Positions 1 through 7,900 of a stretch of 46,584 nt of DNA are shown here, one piece after another (position 1 is the stretch's first letter; each line of letters opens with the position of its first letter). The DNA is taken from contig CALXUM010000012.1 of NCBI GenBank assembly GCA_944391685.1, positions 1-46,584 on the forward strand. The letters run 5' to 3'. Position numbers and translations under genes: made by a program. This DNA is from an uncultured Alphaproteobacteria bacterium (GTDB taxonomy: Bacteria; Pseudomonadota; Alphaproteobacteria; RF32; CAG-239). Below the pieces are notes generated by a model. The model worked only from the letters and a program-made list of their open reading frames with translations. It had not been told where the DNA came from and searched no databases.

Positions 1-78
1 AACATAAAATAAGCCCCCTTACAAGAACTTTTTCATCTACTGAGTGTATATGGTATTGGTAAATATATATTTAATTTA

Positions 79-471
79 TCAAGCTTTTAATGCTGCTCCA
101 AAAAATTCGTCTTCTTTATCAAGTAATATGGACGCTGCTTTTATGGCTCCATAATAATCAGCATTGATTATGTGCTCCGTAACAGGGGCAATATACGGAA
201 TAAGACTCGGAGCTGCATTTTGTAAATCTCTGACATATGAAAGATAAAGATCTTGGAGTTCTTTTGATCCCCTTGATAAGTACATTTGCTGCACTACAAA
301 ATATACTCTACGACTCGGTGTATTAGCATCTTTTTCTCGCAAGATAAATTTTTCCCTAAGAATCGGAACGTTACCCTCAATATAAAAGCGTGTACGTTCA
401 CCGTCGTTGGTTATCAGAGACTCGCCAATAATTATGCTTTCGTGCGGCTTTAATTCTATTTTTAAGGGCAT
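79..471 (-). CDS. flbT: Flagellar biosynthesis regulator FlbT
   Basis: FlbT is an alphaproteobacterial regulator that acts after transcription on flagellin mRNA. The protein starts MPLKIELKPHE and carries the family blocks around VLREK-like 'ILREKFILREKD', 'NTPSRRVYFVVQQMYL' and a C-terminal 'DYYGAIKAASILLDKEDEFFG'. The length of about 130 residues is normal. An upstream GTG (at 486) would add five residues, but the ATG at 471 matches the usual family start and has GGAG about 9 nt upstream, so I chose it. No other flagellar gene is present in the window, so its operon context cannot be judged. Identification rests on recognised family sequence; the regulatory role is family knowledge. Confidence 0.88.
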   Translation of the reverse strand: MPLKIELKPHESIIIGESLITNDGERTRFYIEGNVPILREKFILREKDANTPSRRVYFVVQQMYLSRGSKELQDLYLSYVRDLQNAAPSLIPYIAPVTEHIINADYYGAIKAASILLDKEDEFFGAALKA

Positions 472-596
472 TTGCTTACTCTCCACTGAAAAATGATAAA
501 TTTTGTTTATATATAAATGTTTTTCTTTTTTTTTGCAAATCTTTATTTTTTTATATATAACAATATTGGTTACTTAATTAAATTTAGGAATAAATA

Positions 597-1016
597 ATGA
601 ACACTTTTACCGCTGATATGACAGAAGAAGAGAAGAATATATACTTACAGGCTCTTAAGTATGTTTTAGAAGCAAATAATACAACCTCAAACAATGATTT
701 TATATCTGACTTGGCTCAAAAAACAGGGGTAACAAAGAAACAATTACGAGAACTTCCCAAGGTAGAAAATATTGATATGTTGATAAAACTTATCAGAAAA
801 ATACCCAATATCAGGAAAAAACGTTTTATTATTCGGGAAATGATTATGTTGGCAATGGCGGACCATGAAATATCAGATAAAGAAATGCATGATATTTATA
901 AAGTAGGAACAGCTGTAGGAATTAAAGAAGAAAAAATAAATGATTTCTTTTTGTGGGCTGCTCAAGGGTTGGAATGGCAGGTTGAAGGTATTAGGTTAAT
1001 CGAGAAAGATTTATAA
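597..1016 (+). CDS. TerB-like small helical protein
   Basis: A 139-residue acidic/basic helical protein without signal peptide. The C-terminal part, with '[24 protein letters not shown]' spread over residues about 80-105 followed by a helix ending in '[11 protein letters not shown]', resembles the TerB/DjlA-N fold, in which an acidic helix pair can bind metal. A good AGGA Shine-Dalgarno site sits 7 nt before the ATG. The stop codon is only 2 nt from the start of the ABC-F gene downstream, and that gene has no clear ribosome site of its own, so the two are probably translationally coupled. The biochemical role is unknown; TerB assignment is by pattern and moderate. Confidence 0.6.
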   Translation: MNTFTADMTEEEKNIYLQALKYVLEANNTTSNNDFISDLAQKTGVTKKQLRELPKVENIDMLIKLIRKIPNIRKKRFIIREMIMLAMADHEISDKEMHDIYKVGTAVGIKEEKINDFFLWAAQGLEWQVEGIRLIEKDL

Positions 1017-1018
1017 TT

Positions 1019-2839
1019 ATGGCGGAACCTCCGATATATACGTTAAAAGGTGTTAGCCTCGCTTTTGGAGACAATCAACTTTTCCAAAATATTGAACTTT
1101 TTATTTGCCGCGGAGATAAGATATCTTTGGTTGGCAGAAACGGGTCGGGAAAATCAACCTTACTAAAAGTTATTGCCGGAGTTTTAGAGCCTGACAGCGG
1201 TGAAATTTTTATACAGCCGGGGTGTAAAATAGCTTATATGCCGCAAGAACCTGATTTTAACGGCTTTAAAACCTTAAAAGATGTAATCTTATCCGGTTTA
1301 CCTCCGCAAGAGCGTGAACAACAATATAAAGCAGATATTTGGATTGAACAGCTTGGTATTGCCGCAATGCAAAATCCTCAAAAGGCTTCCGGCGGAGAAT
1401 GTCGTAAAGCAGCTTTGGCCAAGGCGTTAATTAATGACCCAGATATACTTCTTTTAGATGAACCAACCAATCATCTGGATATTGCCACAATTGAAAAGCT
1501 TGAACAAATTATAAAAGATTTTTCCGGGGCAGTAGTGCTGATTTCTCACGACAGAATGTTTTTAAACAATACATCTTCTTCAACTTTTTGGCTTGATCGC
1601 GGAAATATGCATCGAAACAATAAAGGGTTTAGATTTTTTGAAGAATGGCAAGAAGAAATAATTAAACAGGAAATTATTGCTCAAAATAATCTGAATCGTA
1701 AAATTGCTGAAGAAACTGAATGGCTACACAAAGGTGTTACCGCAAGAAGAAGGCGTAATATGGGAAGGTTACGTAAATTACAACAACTCCGAGCCGAAAG
1801 AAAAGAACAAATTAAACAAATAGGCAATATAAACCTCAATATTGATGAAGGTGATTTCCGATCTAAATTGGTTATTGAAGCAAAGCATATATATAAATCT
1901 TTTGGTGAACGTGAAATTGTAAAAGATTTTTCAACCAGAATTATTAAGGGAAACAAAATCGGCATTGCCGGACCAAACGGGGCAGGCAAAACAACTTTAG
2001 TAAAGTTATTAACCAAGCGCTTAGAACCTGATAGCGGATTTATTCGTATCGGGAAAAATTTGCAAGAAGCCTATTTTGATCAGAACCGTATATCCTTAGA
2101 CCCTAAAAAAACTTTATGGCAAACCCTTTGTGATAAGGGAGACCATATAATGGTACAAGGAAAATATCGGCATGTGGTGGCATATTTAAAAGACTTTTTG
2201 TTTAAACCGTCACAAGCACAATGTCCGGTATCAGCTCTTTCGGGAGGAGAAAAAAATCGTTTAATGCTGGCTGTTGCTTTGGCTCAACCATCAAACTTTT
2301 TGGTGCTTGACGAGCCAACTAATGATTTGGATATGGATACATTGGATCTGCTTCAAGAAGTGCTTGATGATTATCAAGGAACAATACTTTTAGTTAGTCA
2401 TGACCGTGATTTTATGGATAGAGTTGTCAGCTCCGTTATATATATGAAGGGAGACGGAAGCATTTACGAACATGCCGGAAGTTATTCCGATTTGTTGGAA
2501 AAACTCAAAAATAAAGATGCGGAAAAAACAAAAGCAAAACCGACCTTCAATGTTGCAGAAAAAAAACAAGCTCAAACGCCACTGTCCTCGAGCAAAAAAT
2601 TAAGTTATAATCAAAAAAGGCTTCTTGAAATCTTGCCACAAGAAATTGCCGAACTTGAAAAAGAAATAACTACAATTGAGAATGAATTGGCTAATCCTGA
2701 TTTATATACACAAGACCCTGAACATTTTGATGAGCTTAGTTCATCTTTGCTTGAAAAACAACATAAAAAAGAGGAAAAAGAAAATATGTGGCTAGAAATC
2801 CAGATATTTCAAGATGAATTAGCTTCTTCCCAAAGATAA
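1019..2839 (+). CDS. uup: ABC-F family ATPase, Uup type
   Basis: Soluble ABC protein with two nucleotide-binding domains and no membrane segments. Domain 1 has Walker A 'GRNGSGKST', signature '[15 protein letters not shown]' and Walker B '[11 protein letters not shown]'; domain 2 has 'GPNGAGKTT', 'LSGGEKNRL' and '[11 protein letters not shown]'. The linker contains the Uup-type '[20 protein letters not shown]' stretch, and a C-terminal coiled coil (about residues 535-605) follows, as in Uup. ABC-F proteins of this kind act on ribosomes or branched DNA intermediates. The start lies 2 nt after the TerB-like gene, implying coupling. The 3' end overlaps the convergent gene by 21 bp. Confidence 0.9.
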   Translation: MAEPPIYTLKGVSLAFGDNQLFQNIELFICRGDKISLVGRNGSGKSTLLKVIAGVLEPDSGEIFIQPGCKIAYMPQEPDFNGFKTLKDVILSGLPPQEREQQYKADIWIEQLGIAAMQNPQKASGGECRKAALAKALINDPDILLLDEPTNHLDIATIEKLEQIIKDFSGAVVLISHDRMFLNNTSSSTFWLDRGNMHRNNKGFRFFEEWQEEIIKQEIIAQNNLNRKIAEETEWLHKGVTARRRRNMGRLRKLQQLRAERKEQIKQIGNINLNIDEGDFRSKLVIEAKHIYKSFGEREIVKDFSTRIIKGNKIGIAGPNGAGKTTLVKLLTKRLEPDSGFIRIGKNLQEAYFDQNRISLDPKKTLWQTLCDKGDHIMVQGKYRHVVAYLKDFLFKPSQAQCPVSALSGGEKNRLMLAVALAQPSNFLVLDEPTNDLDMDTLDLLQEVLDDYQGTILLVSHDRDFMDRVVSSVIYMKGDGSIYEHAGSYSDLLEKLKNKDAEKTKAKPTFNVAEKKQAQTPLSSSKKLSYNQKRLLEILPQEIAELEKEITTIENELANPDLYTQDPEHFDELSSSLLEKQHKKEEKENMWLEIQIFQDELASSQR

Positions 2840-3760
2840 TACCTTTTTTAATATTTGATTGCTCAGATTTATAATTTCGTTTGTCTTACTATTTGAATAT
2901 CTTTTGGTGTATTTATTCATTATACTCCGATATGCCGGATTTAGTACATTTATTGCTTGAAGTTTGGTTTCAGGATCATTGTATTTTTGAGAATATAAAA
3001 AAGCTTCACTTTTTTTATCTCCGGAATAAATAACCCCATTCCAACTTTCAAAAAGCATAAATGCCTTTCCAAATGATGAACGATTGCCAAATTTATCGGC
3101 TATTTTAATTCCGCAATCAAACGCTGAAAAATGACATGGCTGAGTAAAATATTTTAGATCTTGTAAACTTATATCTACATTATGGTGTTGTGCAAAAGCC
3201 TTAAAACGCTGTTGCAGGTTTCGGCAATCATCATCATACTTAAATCCAAATCCCATATTAGCCCAAACATAGCCCCCAAGTGCAGCTATGTTGCTTTTAT
3301 CGTTGTTGGAAACAGCATATATCTCCAATTTTGACGGATCTACTCTACCATAAGGACGATTTAAATCATAAGCTTCCATAAAATCTTTAACTTTATTGAC
3401 TGCTGTTAAGGCAAAATTACTTGGCCTGCCAAAGCCAACTCGATACAAATGTCTCAAATCTATCGTTAATTGATCATCATAAAAATAAAAACCGTTTTCC
3501 ATAAAAAAGCTCTCATAATCATTGCTGATTATGGCACTTATTTTTATACCATCACCGGGATCTCTTAAACTGTCTTTTGGAGGAACAAAAACTGCCTGTT
3601 GATATGTTGTTTGATATCCCTCATTACTAAAATCAAAAGGCCATTTTTGCTTTGCTTCTTCACTTAAGGGAGAAAAAAAGTCATCAATCATTATACTATT
3701 CTCCACTGTCTGAGAACAGTTGTTCTTGGCAATTATCTCCCCTATTGAAACTTTTGACAT
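2819..3760 (-). CDS. Hypothetical protein, 313 aa
   Basis: I do not recognise this family. The protein is cytoplasmic-looking, with no signal peptide or membrane helix. The most motif-like stretch is a hydrophobic/glycine run '[16 protein letters not shown]' near residue 160, preceded by 'LEIYAVSNN' and flanked by short, mixed charged helices. This could be a core of a small enzymatic domain, but I cannot name it. Its ATG shares one base with the TAA of the upstream gene (TAATG), so it is translationally coupled to the 183-residue membrane-anchored protein. The 3' end runs 21 bp into uup on the other strand. Confidence 0.7.
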   Translation of the reverse strand: MSKVSIGEIIAKNNCSQTVENSIMIDDFFSPLSEEAKQKWPFDFSNEGYQTTYQQAVFVPPKDSLRDPGDGIKISAIISNDYESFFMENGFYFYDDQLTIDLRHLYRVGFGRPSNFALTAVNKVKDFMEAYDLNRPYGRVDPSKLEIYAVSNNDKSNIAALGGYVWANMGFGFKYDDDCRNLQQRFKAFAQHHNVDISLQDLKYFTQPCHFSAFDCGIKIADKFGNRSSFGKAFMLFESWNGVIYSGDKKSEAFLYSQKYNDPETKLQAINVLNPAYRSIMNKYTKRYSNSKTNEIINLSNQILKKVLSLGRS

Positions 3761-4311
3761 TATTTTTTAGGCTGCGATACAGCTTTTCCTTCTAACACTT
3801 GATTTATTTGATATAAATTGTTTTTTACCAATTCCAATTCTGCAGGTGTTATTTTTACTGCATTTAGCTGTGCTTGCTGCATGGATATTATTTTTTGCAA
3901 ATTATCGTAGGCATCACCTTCACGCATTTTTTGTAAAATAGCTTTGTTGCCTTCTATTGTTTCTTGCAGACTAGCTGCCGTAACCGCCTCTCTAAGACGT
4001 TGTTCTATATAAAAAAAGTGTTCTGCATTCCAGCCGTTAACACGCAACCATCTAACAACCTGAGACGGATATTTTTCTTCTGATGAACTGTCTACTAACG
4101 ATAGCTGTTGTAAAGATATGTCTGTTTTTATAAATTTTGACCAGGTTTGCAAAAATTTGTTAAGACTTTTGGCGGTAAGGTTTTCACCGGTTACAGGAGC
4201 TTCTGTATATGCTGTTCCCAAACGACCGATATTTTGTACCGGTGTACTGATTACAAGAGTAATAAAAGCTATGCTTCCAAGCAGAATTAAAAATTTTTTC
4301 TTTAAGCTCAT
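3760..4311 (-). CDS. Membrane-anchored hypothetical protein
   Basis: A 183-residue unknown protein. Residues 6-24 form one hydrophobic helix (FLILLGSIAFITLVIS) behind Lys residues, so the rest probably lies in the periplasm, either anchored or released after cleavage. The remainder is predicted helical, with 'WLRVNGWNAEHFFYIEQRLREAV' in the middle and long amphipathic helices at the C-terminus. The gene sits one base after the HAD-like gene and overlaps the 313-residue gene by one base, so the three form a tight operon (5173 down to 2819). No recognisable domain; function unknown. Confidence 0.72.
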   Translation of the reverse strand: MSLKKKFLILLGSIAFITLVISTPVQNIGRLGTAYTEAPVTGENLTAKSLNKFLQTWSKFIKTDISLQQLSLVDSSSEEKYPSQVVRWLRVNGWNAEHFFYIEQRLREAVTAASLQETIEGNKAILQKMREGDAYDNLQKIISMQQAQLNAVKITPAELELVKNNLYQINQVLEGKAVSQPKK

Positions 4312-4312
4312 A

Positions 4313-5173
4313 TTACCACCTCAAATTAGATATAACATAGTTAGGAGAAGCATCATAATTATTGGATAATTCTCTTGTCTTTGCCACATCAGGAATATAT
4401 CCTTCCCCAAGGTAATTGACATGAATACCCTTGCTTATAAGCATTGAATCAAACCCCAAAATTTCTGCCCCTTTAATGTCGGTTGCAACATTATCTCCGA
4501 CAACTAAAGTACTCCCTCTTTCTTTAATGCCATCAAGACAGTAGTTGAATATTTGAGCATCTGGTTTGCCTAAAGTAATTATTCTCCCTCCCATAACAGC
4601 ATATTGCTCAGCTAATGCTCCCGGGGCCAACGATATTTTACCATCAATAAAACAAGAGGTGTCATTTCCGGCACAAACAAAAGGTATTCCAAGACCTGCC
4701 GCATGTTCCAAAAAAGGTAGATATGTATCTATTGTATCAGAAGGAGAAGATACTTCACTCATGTACATAAAATGAGAATTTTCCAAACTGTTGCTTTCTT
4801 TAAAATCAAGGTCTGCAAAAACACCTTTTTCGCTTTTATTACCCAAGTGAAAATATGTATTACCTATGGCCGAATAATCACCATACGCATGTTTAAGCCG
4901 ATAATGCAAAATTTCTCCTGCCGACATTATACATGTAAACAGCATTGGAGAAATTCCGGCCCGAGAAAGAATTGAAGCTATTGATGCTACTCTTAAAGGC
5001 GAGTTGGTCAATAAAATTACTTTTTTACCTACGGTAAACAAGTTTTTCAAACAAGTCGCCGCCTCCGGTAAAATTTCATTACCATTACTCAAGACACCGT
5101 TAAAACCCAAAATAAAGGTATCATAATTTTCAGCGACTTTAGAAAGATTGACTACGGGTTTTATCATTTTCAT
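4313..5173 (-). CDS. HAD-IIA family protein lacking the nucleophile
   Basis: Resembles the subclass-IIA HAD hydrolases typical of alphaproteobacteria (normally 'ILDVWGVLHDG' near the N-terminus). Motif II 'LLTNSP' (about 54-59), the Lys motif 'LGKPDAQIF' and motif IV 'VVGDNVATDIKGA' are intact, and the cap domain between them is of normal size. Motif I reads 'FILGFNGVLSNG': the catalytic aspartate is Gly23. The DNA (codon GGT, 5105-5107) supports this directly. The protein may therefore be a non-catalytic binder or regulator rather than a phosphatase. It is the first gene of a three-gene operon with two unknown genes. Family confident, activity doubtful. Confidence 0.82.
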   Translation of the reverse strand: MKMIKPVVNLSKVAENYDTFILGFNGVLSNGNEILPEAATCLKNLFTVGKKVILLTNSPLRVASIASILSRAGISPMLFTCIMSAGEILHYRLKHAYGDYSAIGNTYFHLGNKSEKGVFADLDFKESNSLENSHFMYMSEVSSPSDTIDTYLPFLEHAAGLGIPFVCAGNDTSCFIDGKISLAPGALAEQYAVMGGRIITLGKPDAQIFNYCLDGIKERGSTLVVGDNVATDIKGAEILGFDSMLISKGIHVNYLGEGYIPDVAKTRELSNNYDASPNYVISNLRW

Positions 5174-5259
5174 TTATTTTGCCCCAGAAAACTTTTATTT
5201 TAGTGATAGAATAGACGAATTTATCCTTAATGACAAGCAAATAAACTAATTTTTGACAG

Positions 5260-6009
5260 CTATTTTTTATAGCCAGAAAGGCTGCAAATTACTTCATTGG
5301 CAATGGTGAGACCAAAAATTGCGGTGATAGTCGGAAGAGAGCCTATGGTATGTCTGATACGCCCTTCTGAAAGCTGTTCTTCAGAAGGTTGTAATGCCGT
5401 ATCCGGTAATGAAATTTGTTCATCAGAATAGACACAACAAATTTTTGATATGTCAACACCTCTGTGCCGCAGCCTTTTGCGTACAAACTTGGCTAAAGGA
5501 CAATTGCGGCTTGAGCTCAATTTCCCGAGTTTGATATGTGAAGGATCTGTTTTTAAGGCTGCACCCATGGAAGAGATGAAAGGAATATTTTTTTTGCTTA
5601 ATTCTTCCAATAAGCAACATTTGGGATTTAGGGCATCTATGGCATCAATAACAAAGTCTGCTTTATGTGACAGTAACTCAGGCAAAGTATCGGCATTAAC
5701 AAACACATTAAACAATTCAACCTGACAATCGGGGTTTATATCTTTAACTCTTGCCTTGGCAACAGATGTCTTTTTTTGCCCCAAAGTTGAGTTTAAGGCT
5801 AAAATTTGGCGATTAATATTGCTTTCTTCAAACTCGTCAAAATCAACCAAAAGCAAATGTCCGATCCCTGCCCTTGCCAAGGCTTCCAACACATATCCGC
5901 CAACAGCTCCAAGGCCTATAAGCATTACTGAAGATTTTTGCAGATTTTTTATACCTTCTTCGCCCAAAAGCATTTGAGTACGCAAAAGACGTTTGTTTTC
6001 TTCAGACAT
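5260..6009 (-). CDS. tcdA: tRNA threonylcarbamoyladenosine dehydratase
   Basis: ThiF/HesA/E1-like protein that cyclises the t6A37 modification of ANN-decoding tRNAs to ct6A, using ATP. The nucleotide-binding 'VMLIGLGAVGGYVLEALARAGIG' fold, 'LVDFDEFEESNINRQ' and the later 'SSMGAALKTDPSHIKLGKL' match the CsdL/TcdA branch rather than ThiF or MoeB. I chose the ATG at 6009 (249 residues): it has GAGGAG 8 nt upstream, whereas the ATG at 6022-6024 is further inside tatD. The start overlaps the tatD stop by 8 bp, so the two genes are coupled. A small hydrophobic C-terminus (GLTIANEVICSLSGY) is also typical of TcdA. Confidence 0.88.
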   Translation of the reverse strand: MSEENKRLLRTQMLLGEEGIKNLQKSSVMLIGLGAVGGYVLEALARAGIGHLLLVDFDEFEESNINRQILALNSTLGQKKTSVAKARVKDINPDCQVELFNVFVNADTLPELLSHKADFVIDAIDALNPKCCLLEELSKKNIPFISSMGAALKTDPSHIKLGKLSSSRNCPLAKFVRKRLRHRGVDISKICCVYSDEQISLPDTALQPSEEQLSEGRIRHTIGSLPTITAIFGLTIANEVICSLSGYKK

Positions 6010-6724
6010 ATAAAAACTCCTCACTGTTTTGATAAATTTTACGGCTTAAATCTTCCTCTTTTTCTTGGCGAATTATGGCTATTTCTTTAAGCAATTCTCT
6101 TATATCCTGCGGTTCTGATTGATATGGTCCATCGCTTTCAAGTAACAACTTATCAATTGGAATTTGTTTTATGATTTCTTTGGCCTCAGAATTTCGCATA
6201 ATCTTTTTACACAAGGAAATGTATGCTCCTTTGGCAACGGCTCTCTTTAAAAAATTTGTACGCCCGCTAAACGAATGCAAAACAAATTTGGGCGGCAAAT
6301 CATGCCAATATTTTTCCAACCAATCATCAACTTTAACGGCATGGATTATTAATGGACGATTATACTTTTTGGCAAGTTCAATATGAATGGTAAAAAAATC
6401 TTCCTGCAAAGATTGCGGCGTGCTTTTTAGCCTATCCAGGCCGGTTTCTCCGACTAAGGCTTGCGGAAAGGTGTCAAAATATTGGCAAATTCTGCTTTCC
6501 CAGCCAGAACCGGCTTGTTCCAAATACCACGGATGCAAACCAAATGCGGGAATGATCTTTGATTTAAAATTTTGGCTTAAATCGGCAATCTTTTTCCAAT
6601 CTGCCTCGACTATGGAAGGGCAGACAAATTTATTGACGTCGCAAATTTCAGCTTGTTTAATAATTTGCGGTGTACTGTTTGACTTATAGTCTTGCAAGTG
6701 AATGTGAGTATCTATAAATTGCAT
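6002..6724 (-). CDS. TatD family metal-dependent hydrolase
   Basis: TIM-barrel metallohydrolase of the TatD family (3'-exonuclease/DNase-like in known members). The metal ligands are visible: 'DTHIHL' (His7, His9), 'GETGLDR', 'IIHAVKV', 'VLHSFSG' and 'LLESDGPYQ'. The length of 240 residues is slightly short but complete. The gene is upstream of and overlaps tcdA, forming a two-gene unit, and is divergent from alr with only about 40 bp between the start codons, so both promoters share that gap. The exact substrate cannot be inferred, and the paralogue (TatD, YcfH, YjjV) is not resolved. Confidence 0.85.
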   Translation of the reverse strand: MQFIDTHIHLQDYKSNSTPQIIKQAEICDVNKFVCPSIVEADWKKIADLSQNFKSKIIPAFGLHPWYLEQAGSGWESRICQYFDTFPQALVGETGLDRLKSTPQSLQEDFFTIHIELAKKYNRPLIIHAVKVDDWLEKYWHDLPPKFVLHSFSGRTNFLKRAVAKGAYISLCKKIMRNSEAKEIIKQIPIDKLLLESDGPYQSEPQDIRELLKEIAIIRQEKEEDLSRKIYQNSEEFLYV

Positions 6725-6767
6725 ATATGGAATTCCAATTAAATTTGATAAAGAATTGTAGGTAATT

Positions 6768-7865
6768 ATGAGTATTTTGACAAGACCAATTTTGGAAATA
6801 GATTTTAATAATCTCCTTGATAACTACAAACAACTGCAAAATATTGCCAAAACCGCAATTGCTGCCGCCGTGGTTAAAGATGATGCTTATGGCTTAGGTG
6901 CCGAAGATGTGGCAAAATTGCTTTATGAAAAAGGAAAATGCAGACATTTTTTTGTAGCGCATGCCTTTGAAGCTGAAAAAATTGCTTCCATTGTACCACA
7001 GGCAAAAATTTATGTTTTGCAAGGAATTGGCGAAGATTGTTTAGATGCTTTTCAAAAAAACAAACAATTTGTTCCGGTGATAAGCTCGCCGGAGATGTTT
7101 GCTTTTTGGAAAGAGCATAAAATTAACGGAGTAAAACCAGTGATTCATATTGAAACGGGGCTTAACCGCCTTGGTTTCAGGGAACATGAGCTAAAAGCTT
7201 TAAGCGATGCCGATATCGCTGAGTTTTCAATGGTGATGTCACACTTGGCTTGCGGTGATGAAAAAGACCATTTTATGAATGCTCATCAGTTAGAAACATT
7301 TGATGAATTGAAAAACCTTTATTTTCCTGATATTCCTGCATCCCTTTCTGCTTCTGACGGAGTGTTTTTGGGCGAGAAATTTCATTGGGACATGGTACGT
7401 TTGGGAGCAGCAATGTATGGTATAAACACCGCTCCTTATCGCCCTAACCAGATGAAAAACGTGGTCAGAATCAAAGCTCCGGTTTTGCAGGTTGAGCCTT
7501 TGGCAAAAGGTGAATTTGTGGGATATTCCGCAACATACAGAGCCAGCTCGGAAAGAAAAATTGCCATTGTTTCCATAGGTTATGGCGACGGGATTCCTCG
7601 TTCGTTATCCAATGTGGGAAAAATTTTCTTTAAAACTCACGGCAAATTACAAGAATCAAGAATTATCGGCAGAATATCAATGGATAATATTATTTGTGAT
7701 GTTAGTAATGTTGATGGATTGGAAGTCGGCGACATGGCATTTTTGGCTGATGATTTTTATACTCTTGATGATATGGCACGCGATGCCGGAACAATCTCTT
7801 ATGAAATTATGTCAAGAGTGGGCAAAAACCAAAGATTTATAAGGATAAAAAAAGACGCAGCATAA
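6768..7865 (+). CDS. alr: Alanine racemase
   Basis: PLP-dependent racemase that makes D-alanine for peptidoglycan. The N-terminal TIM barrel carries the PLP lysine in 'AAVVKDDAYGLG' (Lys37), followed by 'HIETGLNRLGF' and 'RLGAAMYGI'. The C-terminal domain has 'GEFVGYSATYRA', whose Tyr is the second catalytic base, and the 'SMDNIICDVS' metal/substrate loop. Length (365) is normal. The common 'KANAYGHG' is here 'KDDAYGLG', a mild variant that keeps Lys and Tyr. A strong bidirectional hairpin terminator overlaps the stop codon and separates it from the convergent 1098-residue gene. Confidence 0.93.
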   Translation: MSILTRPILEIDFNNLLDNYKQLQNIAKTAIAAAVVKDDAYGLGAEDVAKLLYEKGKCRHFFVAHAFEAEKIASIVPQAKIYVLQGIGEDCLDAFQKNKQFVPVISSPEMFAFWKEHKINGVKPVIHIETGLNRLGFREHELKALSDADIAEFSMVMSHLACGDEKDHFMNAHQLETFDELKNLYFPDIPASLSASDGVFLGEKFHWDMVRLGAAMYGINTAPYRPNQMKNVVRIKAPVLQVEPLAKGEFVGYSATYRASSERKIAIVSIGYGDGIPRSLSNVGKIFFKTHGKLQESRIIGRISMDNIICDVSNVDGLEVGDMAFLADDFYTLDDMARDAGTISYEIMSRVGKNQRFIRIKKDAA

Positions 7866-7884
7866 AAAGCTGCGTCTTTCTTTA
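7851..7884. terminator. Bidirectional intrinsic terminator, alr / large gene
   Basis: An 11-bp perfect stem (AAAGACGCAGC / GCTGCGTCTTT) with a 7-nt A/T loop, followed by T-rich sequence on both strands. It includes the alr stop codon and lies between convergent genes, so it probably ends transcription from both sides. Confidence 0.88.
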
Positions 7885-7900
7885 TTTATCTTAAGATGGC

